Positions 59,641 through 64,000 of a stretch of DNA of 64,000 bases are shown here, piece after piece. Each line of letters opens with the position of its first letter. Position 1 is the stretch's first letter. A program made the translations under genes and the position numbers. Source of the stretch: Parabacteroides timonensis (lineage in GTDB: Bacteria > Bacteroidota > Bacteroidia > Bacteroidales > Tannerellaceae); contig NZ_LT669939.1 in assembly GCF_900128505.1 (NCBI RefSeq), positions 55,538 to 119,537 of the forward strand. Reading direction: 5' to 3'. The notes below the pieces were generated by a model. It had not been told where the DNA came from. It did not search any database and saw only the letters and a program-made list of their open reading frames with translations.

Positions 59641-60765
59641 TTATAAATCAGCGTCATTCAATCGGATCACCCAGTCTTTCACCTGTATCTTGTAGCAGGC
59701 GTAGCCTACGATGGGCACGTCCGGGTCGGGGATGTCCGAGTCGGGATCGGGATCAGGATCAGGGTCGGGGTCGGGATCAGGATCAGGGTCGGGGTCGGGA
59801 TCAGGATCAGGGTCGGGATCGGGGTCGGGGCAGTCGGGGCATACGATCGGGGTGAGGAAGAATACGATGGAGTACTCGTCCTGCCGGTCGAGGTATTCCT
59901 GCGCCGATATGTCGTGCCCCTCCATCTGGGTGAGGAGGAGGTAGCTGTTGAGGTTGACATTCAGCACGTCCTTCTCCCAGTCCTTGTGGCGCACGACGAG
60001 GCGGTAGTTCTCGCCCGCCATGAGGCGCATGGTGTTCAGCTCGGCGACGGCCACGTACCGGTTGGCGGGCTTGCCGTTGATCGAGTCGTCACCGTCGGCG
60101 ATGTCTACGCTCTTCTGGTAGTAGGGCGTGTAGGTGATGGCCGGGTCGTCGAGGAGGCGGTTGTCGTAGTCCATGTAGCCGTTGTCGGCGGTGATATGGA
60201 AGGTGAAGTCTCGGGCATCCATGCTATAGCCCTCGGTGTCTTGCAATACGACACGCAGCTTGTTGGTGTTCTTGGCCAACGATATCTCTTTCTCCTCGTG
60301 GCTGTCGCCGGTGATGACAAGCGTGTCAAGGGCGTGCCAGAGGGGTTCCAGTTCATTGGGTTGGGTAGTGTCGGGCTCTCTCAGGGTACGGACACGGATG
60401 TCCTCGATGGTAGAGGAGCCGGGAGCCGGCTCGGGCCATTGGTAGGAGTCGTCGTCCAGCCCCGCCCACGTAAGCAGTTGGTAGGTGCCGGGGTCGAGGT
60501 CCATCACGATATGGTTGGCCTTCAGCTCGTCGCCCTCAATGTCTCGCCGCGTGATGAAATTACCCTTGTCATCGCAGATAAACAGCGCGGCTTTCGTCAC
60601 CTCGTGCCCGAAGGCGTCGGCGAATTTCATGTTGTAATCGTAGACGAGGCGCAGGCTGTACTCGCAGGGTGCGAGGGAGTTGTCGTGGATGAAATCGCAG
60701 GCGGTCAGTCCGGCCAGCGCGAGCGTCCCGATGGATGTTGTCAGTATATTCGATAATCGTTTCAT
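59641..60765 (-). CDS. FimB/Mfa2-family fimbrial anchor with Asp-Pro tract
   Basis: 374 residues: lipobox (LAGLTACDF), SLRLVYDYNMKFADAFGHEV and the family's ending KVQVKDWVIRLNDADL-like (here QVKDWVIRLNDADL). Between YSIVFFLTPI and that ending lies a tract of about 15 Asp-Pro repeats, not usual for the family. Mfa2/FimB anchors the fimbria to the outer membrane and limits its length. A -7 box TATCTTTG (60797-60804) gives it its own promoter. Confidence 0.86.
   Translation of the reverse strand: MKRLSNILTTSIGTLALAGLTACDFIHDNSLAPCEYSLRLVYDYNMKFADAFGHEVTKAALFICDDKGNFITRRDIEGDELKANHIVMDLDPGTYQLLTWAGLDDDSYQWPEPAPGSSTIEDIRVRTLREPDTTQPNELEPLWHALDTLVITGDSHEEKEISLAKNTNKLRVVLQDTEGYSMDARDFTFHITADNGYMDYDNRLLDDPAITYTPYYQKSVDIADGDDSINGKPANRYVAVAELNTMRLMAGENYRLVVRHKDWEKDVLNVNLNSYLLLTQMEGHDISAQEYLDRQDEYSIVFFLTPIVCPDCPDPDPDPDPDPDPDPDPDPDPDPDPDPDPDSDIPDPDVPIVGYACYKIQVKDWVIRLNDADL
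59738..59832 (-). repeat. Tandem repeat encoding (Asp-Pro)n
   Basis: A 24-bp unit (GGGATCAGGATC then AGGGTCGGGGTC) occurs at 59749-59772 and 59773-59796 exactly, with a partial third copy to 59814 and degenerate 6-bp units around. Changes by 6-bp steps keep the frame, so the tract can lengthen or shorten the spacer without inactivating the protein. Confidence 0.92.
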
Positions 60766-60986
60766 ATTCTAAAAGTCAAACTGTTTTGTTTATCGCCAAA
60801 GATAATTCTCAGGGAAGCCCCGCCGCCCCGTACCCGGGGTCTTGGCGGCGAGGCTCGGTGTATGAGCCGGGAATCGTCCCCTCTATTATCTCCTAACCGA
60901 GGGGGCCTCGCCCGTCTCCCATGCGTAGGGTCATAGCTTTAGGATGGGAGGAGCATCCCGGCCTGTGGGATCGGTCCGACGGGGGA
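60766..60986 (-). promoter_or_regulatory. Promoter and GC-rich hairpin between fimbrillin and anchor genes
   Basis: AGCCCCGCCGCC (60816-60827) pairs with GGCGGCGAGGCT (60844-60855), one mismatch, a probable terminator or attenuator after the fimbrillin gene. The -7 box TATCTTTG (minus strand, 60797-60804) lies between it and the next start. This could set subunit-to-anchor ratio. Confidence 0.55.
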
Positions 60987-63122
60987 TCAGAGGATGATAG
61001 AGCCTTGATTACGCTTAACCCAGTCTCTCACGTACAATTCCACTTTGATATAGATATTCTCGCTCTCCACGTCGGTACCCGGCTCGGATTCTCCCGGAGT
61101 GAAAGGCAGCGGATCGCCCAATGCGCTTACGCCGGACACATGTAATTGATATACGTTGTTGCGGACGATACTGAATTCCATCGTACCCATTACGTTGGCA
61201 TCGTCATTATTGGCGTGACGGATCCAGTAACGGTAGTAAGACTTACCTTCGTTATAGAAGGAGATGTTGTAGTCACTCTTGATATTCTCGGAGGCGGTTA
61301 CTTTATCTGTCTCGTTAGCCGGATCTTTAAGCGGTTTGTCTGCTTCTTTACCGGCAGCAGTAATGAACGAGCTCCACTTGATAGCGGTGATTGTACTTTC
61401 GCCAAAATCGCTTGGAGCATTTTGCTCGGGATTCAATACCCCGTCCAAATAGTCATGATAAGCCTCGCCCAACTTATAGTTCTTGTTCATCCCAGCGACG
61501 GCCTCTTTCAACTTTTCTAACGTAACGGTAGTAGAAGTAACATCGTCATTGAATAACAGCTTAATGATATCAACGCCATTCGTTTCACCTTCAAGGTTAG
61601 CGAAAGCAAGCACGCCGATCGTCTTCAGGTCCTTACATAAATAGCGGCTGGGCGTGGCCTCGCTGTTATACAGATCGTTTACCACGTAGAAGCTGGAATT
61701 TTCCTTATATACAGAAACTTTAACCCCCGTCTCAGTATCATTTGATACGTACTCGCTCCAAGCGTGCGGCGTATATACGCCCTCGAACAGCATACCGGTC
61801 GTGAAGCCTGTCTTCTGTTGCGCCGCGCTGGCCGTGTTCTCCATCGTGTAAAGAACCGGGGTGAAGTCCGTGGTGCTTATGGCTGTCGCACTTGCTATCT
61901 TGACAGGTGTCGTTTCATTCAAATCAATATTGTACTGGTTGGCGTAGATTTCCGACATTGATGATTTAGTGGTGACAGCAGTAGTAGCATCCCCCGTATA
62001 ATAACCAGCCGGAGTGATTGCTGTCGGGAAGGTACCGGAGCCATTATATGTTTTATTCTTCGTCCAAGGATCTAGCACGTAATTGAACTTGAACTCAGAG
62101 CTAGTCCAAATCTCATTCATCAAATAGTTGGATTTCGTAGCTTCCGTCACGGCCTTATAGGGATCGTTTTGCGTTCCTGTTAACTCTTCCGTCACCCTTT
62201 TCAGCATATAAGTACCGCCCTTCAATTGGTTGATCAACTGGTAACCGGTCAGCTTGATCTTGTCTTTAGCGGCATCACTTGTTTGGTTTAAATCGCTTTC
62301 GCCGTCGATGCTTATGGAGTTATCCACCGTTATCCCGTCGCCGGCCAAGCCATCGGCCAGCTTCAAGTCAACCCTAGCGGCCAAACGTTCTACATACACC
62401 GTAGTGGTAGCCGGATTGCCTTCTACCGTATTATCTTGGGAGATCGATACGCTGGAACCTCCGTTCACACCCTTCATCTGGTGGGTGGACATCACGAACG
62501 AATTGGCTGTTCCATACTCATTCTTGCCCTTCCATGCCGTTTCTTGCAAGAAGTCCCGCAATTGGGTCAATGTGGTAAACGTCTTGGCGGAACCTAGGTT
62601 CGTAACGGCGATCACATGATAAGTTTTCGTCGTTTCGCCCGGTGACTCGTTCACCTTGACGGTAACCGTAGCGTTCGACGTGTGATGCGGCTCGTCGTCC
62701 GGCGTGTTTCCCGCCACAGTGTTGGTAAAACCGCAACCGTAGATCATAACGTCGTTACTGTTTACCGTGTTAGTACCGGTGGCAAATAGAGACGCATCTT
62801 TTTCTGTACCGATATCTGAGCTTCCATAAGAATCAATCTTATCTATCGCAGCCCCCTCAAAAAGATAAAGGTTTACGTCGTTCACCTTGTTCTCGGCCTC
62901 GGAGCCGGTCAAGTTACCGTCGCCATCCTCTCCACCAGTAGGATCATCGGCTTTCGTCATAGCCCCGTTCGTGGAGCCGGTAGCGATGTTCACGGTCACA
63001 TAGACGTTCTCGCCGTCGGCCTCATTCCCGTTGTTACCGTTCGGCCCGTCCTTCAGGTCGTCCGAACAAGACACCGCCACGCAAGCGAAGGCGAGTGCCC
63101 ATAATGTACTTTTTCGTTTCAT
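60987..63122 (-). CDS. Major fimbrillin, Mfa1/FimA-type lipoprotein
   Basis: 711 residues, longer than P. gingivalis Mfa1 (about 560). Lipobox (FACVAVSCSDD), Asp/Gly-rich start, then the subunit domain (ENKVNDVNLYLFEGAAIDKI, TYHVIAVTNLGS, VERLAARVDLKL) and the C-terminal strand YVRDWVKRNQGSIIL. The motif ERLAARVDLKL is typical of the N-terminal domain of fimbrillins. Polymerises into type V pili after lipoprotein export and proteolysis. Confidence 0.85.
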   Translation of the reverse strand: MKRKSTLWALAFACVAVSCSDDLKDGPNGNNGNEADGENVYVTVNIATGSTNGAMTKADDPTGGEDGDGNLTGSEAENKVNDVNLYLFEGAAIDKIDSYGSSDIGTEKDASLFATGTNTVNSNDVMIYGCGFTNTVAGNTPDDEPHHTSNATVTVKVNESPGETTKTYHVIAVTNLGSAKTFTTLTQLRDFLQETAWKGKNEYGTANSFVMSTHQMKGVNGGSSVSISQDNTVEGNPATTTVYVERLAARVDLKLADGLAGDGITVDNSISIDGESDLNQTSDAAKDKIKLTGYQLINQLKGGTYMLKRVTEELTGTQNDPYKAVTEATKSNYLMNEIWTSSEFKFNYVLDPWTKNKTYNGSGTFPTAITPAGYYTGDATTAVTTKSSMSEIYANQYNIDLNETTPVKIASATAISTTDFTPVLYTMENTASAAQQKTGFTTGMLFEGVYTPHAWSEYVSNDTETGVKVSVYKENSSFYVVNDLYNSEATPSRYLCKDLKTIGVLAFANLEGETNGVDIIKLLFNDDVTSTTVTLEKLKEAVAGMNKNYKLGEAYHDYLDGVLNPEQNAPSDFGESTITAIKWSSFITAAGKEADKPLKDPANETDKVTASENIKSDYNISFYNEGKSYYRYWIRHANNDDANVMGTMEFSIVRNNVYQLHVSGVSALGDPLPFTPGESEPGTDVESENIYIKVELYVRDWVKRNQGSIIL

Positions 63123-63220
63123 CGTATTGTTTAATTAAATGTTAGAAATATTAGCTTCCAGTCATTGACAATATCAGCGTTAGTCCTCGGTATCCCTCTT
63201 CCGGCATCCGCCACGAGCCT

Positions 63221-63313
63221 CCTTGGAGGTCTGCGGCAATCCCCCTTAGAGGTCTGCGGCAGACCTTCTGAGACATCCGCGGCAGGCCTCCAAGGACATC
63301 CGCCGCAGACCTC
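63221..63313. repeat. Nested GC-rich palindromes before the fimbrillin gene
   Basis: CCTTGGAGGTCTGCGGC (63221-63237) pairs, with two mismatches, with 63279-63295; inside lies the palindrome AGGTCTGCGGCAGACCT (63250-63266). AGGTCTGCGGCA occurs twice and CCGC(C)GCAG(A/G)CCT twice. It lies between the HU-like gene and the fimbrillin gene and may be a terminator/antiterminator or a protein-binding site. Confidence 0.75.
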
Positions 63314-63337
63314 GGAGAGGGCCGCCCCGGATGGAGA

Positions 63338-63778
63338 TCAGATCTCGTCCGGGCTTTCGCTATCGCCCGCAGCCTCCTCGTCCGGATCCTTTACCCGCAA
63401 GAATGTCACGTTTTCACGCATGTCTTGCAGCAACTTGCCCGGCGTGAACACCAGCCCCGGTTTCCTCATCATCGTGGCGGCGTTGAACTCCTTCTTCGTG
63501 AGCGAGCCTTGACTGCCCAGCGTCGGGCGGATGCTACCGAACTCGCCCATCTGCACGTTACGCCCCTCGCTCAGGTGGCGGCGCAGGATGCGAGGCAGGC
63601 GGTCGAGGATACTTTTTACGTCGGCGCTCGTCAGTGCCGTCTCCTCGGCGATACTCTCGCAAAGCTCATCGAGCGATACCGTGCCGTTGCTCACCAGCGA
63701 GGCGTAGTAGCGCTTGCCGTCCGTGGGGGCATCTTTCGAGAAATCCTTGCGTTGCACCAGTTTGTACCTGATTGGCAT
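63338..63778 (-). CDS. HU-like DNA-binding protein (HU-HIG type)
   Basis: 146 residues: a divergent HU fold as in the Bacteroidetes HU-HIG family (MPIRYKLVQRKDFSKDAPTD, YYASLVSNGTVSLDELCESI, GEFGSIRPTL, then VTFLRV) with a short acidic tail instead of an Ig domain. A strong Shine-Dalgarno (AAAGGAGGTAA) precedes the ATG. It lies upstream of the fimbrial operon and may regulate it or shape local DNA. Confidence 0.78.
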   Translation of the reverse strand: MPIRYKLVQRKDFSKDAPTDGKRYYASLVSNGTVSLDELCESIAEETALTSADVKSILDRLPRILRRHLSEGRNVQMGEFGSIRPTLGSQGSLTKKEFNAATMMRKPGLVFTPGKLLQDMRENVTFLRVKDPDEEAAGDSESPDEI

Positions 63779-63843
63779 GATTTACCTCCTTTTTTAAAAC
63801 ATTATACATTCATTCTATAACGATAAGCACGTGTCCGTGCGGA

Positions 63844-64000
63844 TCAATCCAGTCGCTCCAGATTGGCCCGTGCCTGCTCGCCCACCCGCACGTCGTCCGC
63901 CAAGGAGCGGAAGATGGCGGCGGCCCGTTCCGTATCCTTCTCCAGCCAAGCGGCCACGCCCTCGGCCAGCCTGCGCTCCGGGCCCTCGGCGGCTTTCGCC
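63844..64000 (-). CDS. C-terminal end of a helical, TPR-like protein (5' end outside window)
   Basis: The open frame runs from the right edge to TGA at 63844-63846 and reads Ala/Glu/Arg-rich helices (RLAEGVAAWLEKDTERAAAI, EQARANLERLD). The pattern recalls TPR-type repeats. GC-rich like the fimbrial operon. Nothing more can be said from 52 codons. Confidence 0.5.
   Translation of the reverse strand, partial: AKAAEGPERRLAEGVAAWLEKDTERAAAIFRSLADDVRVGEQARANLERLD

Noticed and set aside
59914..60756. 280-codon plus-strand frame opposite the Mfa2-like gene
   Set aside because: Val/Gly-rich shadow of the GC-rich minus-strand gene; no family resemblance.

Overview
The window looks like a chromosomal segment of a Bacteroidales gut bacterium (Bacteroides/Parabacteroides type) carrying a roughly 48 kb plasmid-like conjugative element. 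Reasons: promoters repeatedly match the Bacteroidetes pattern (TTTG, about 19-20 bp, TAnnTTTG); the conjugation genes are of the CTnDOT TraE-TraN kind; the right flank encodes Mfa/Fim-type fimbrillins and a protein with a type IX secretion (T9SS) tail; HU-type proteins of Bacteroidetes style are present. The species call is inference; no rRNA or tRNA was seen.

Layout. 1-3.5 kb: left flank with a glycine betaine ABC ATPase, an outer-membrane porin, a MITE-like inverted-repeat element and the tail of a GH20 hexosaminidase. 3.9-5.3 kb: iteron array 1 and a frameshifted RepB initiator. 5.4-11.1 kb: three consecutive HipA-family toxin modules (a tripartite hipBST, a decayed hipBA, an intact hipBA). 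11.2-13.8 kb: small cargo (a divergent gene pair around a perfect 32-bp-stem hairpin, and a Fic gene lying between a gene-end duplication). 13.8-18.2 kb: mobilisation operon (minus strand), oriT-like region and ParA partition genes. 18.2-20.9 kb: iteron array 2, intact RepB, a structured leader and a Crp-like regulator whose terminator loop contains an iteron. 21.1-39.5 kb: one long transfer operon (TraO, TraE, TraF, TraG/VirB4, TraI-like, TraJ, TraK, TraM, TraN, ArdC-like antirestriction, SSB, VirD4 coupling protein, primase, lipoproteins). 39.5-42.5 kb: decayed PcfJ/PcfK and SSB. 43.4-45.2 kb: a fourth HipBA pair between duplicated noncoding elements. 45.6-52.2 kb: small ORFs, a UvrD-like helicase, HU, MazEF, a RhuM/PLD-like protein, a serine resolvase and a 29-bp-stem hairpin. 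52.2-63.8 kb: right flank, a fimbrial operon on the minus strand (HU-like protein, major fimbrillin, FimB/Mfa2-like protein with an Asp-Pro tract, another fimbrial lipoprotein, a 1919-residue T9SS cargo).

How it fits together. RepB with its iterons and ParA with a DUF3408-like partner would replicate and segregate the element. The relaxase, accessory protein, coupling protein and TraE-TraN channel would transfer it. ArdC-like, SSB and primase would protect and convert incoming single strands. At least six toxin-like loci (four Hip, MazEF, Fic) could stabilise it or act as defence. Many accessory genes carry single-base indels or stops, whereas the transfer operon is intact.
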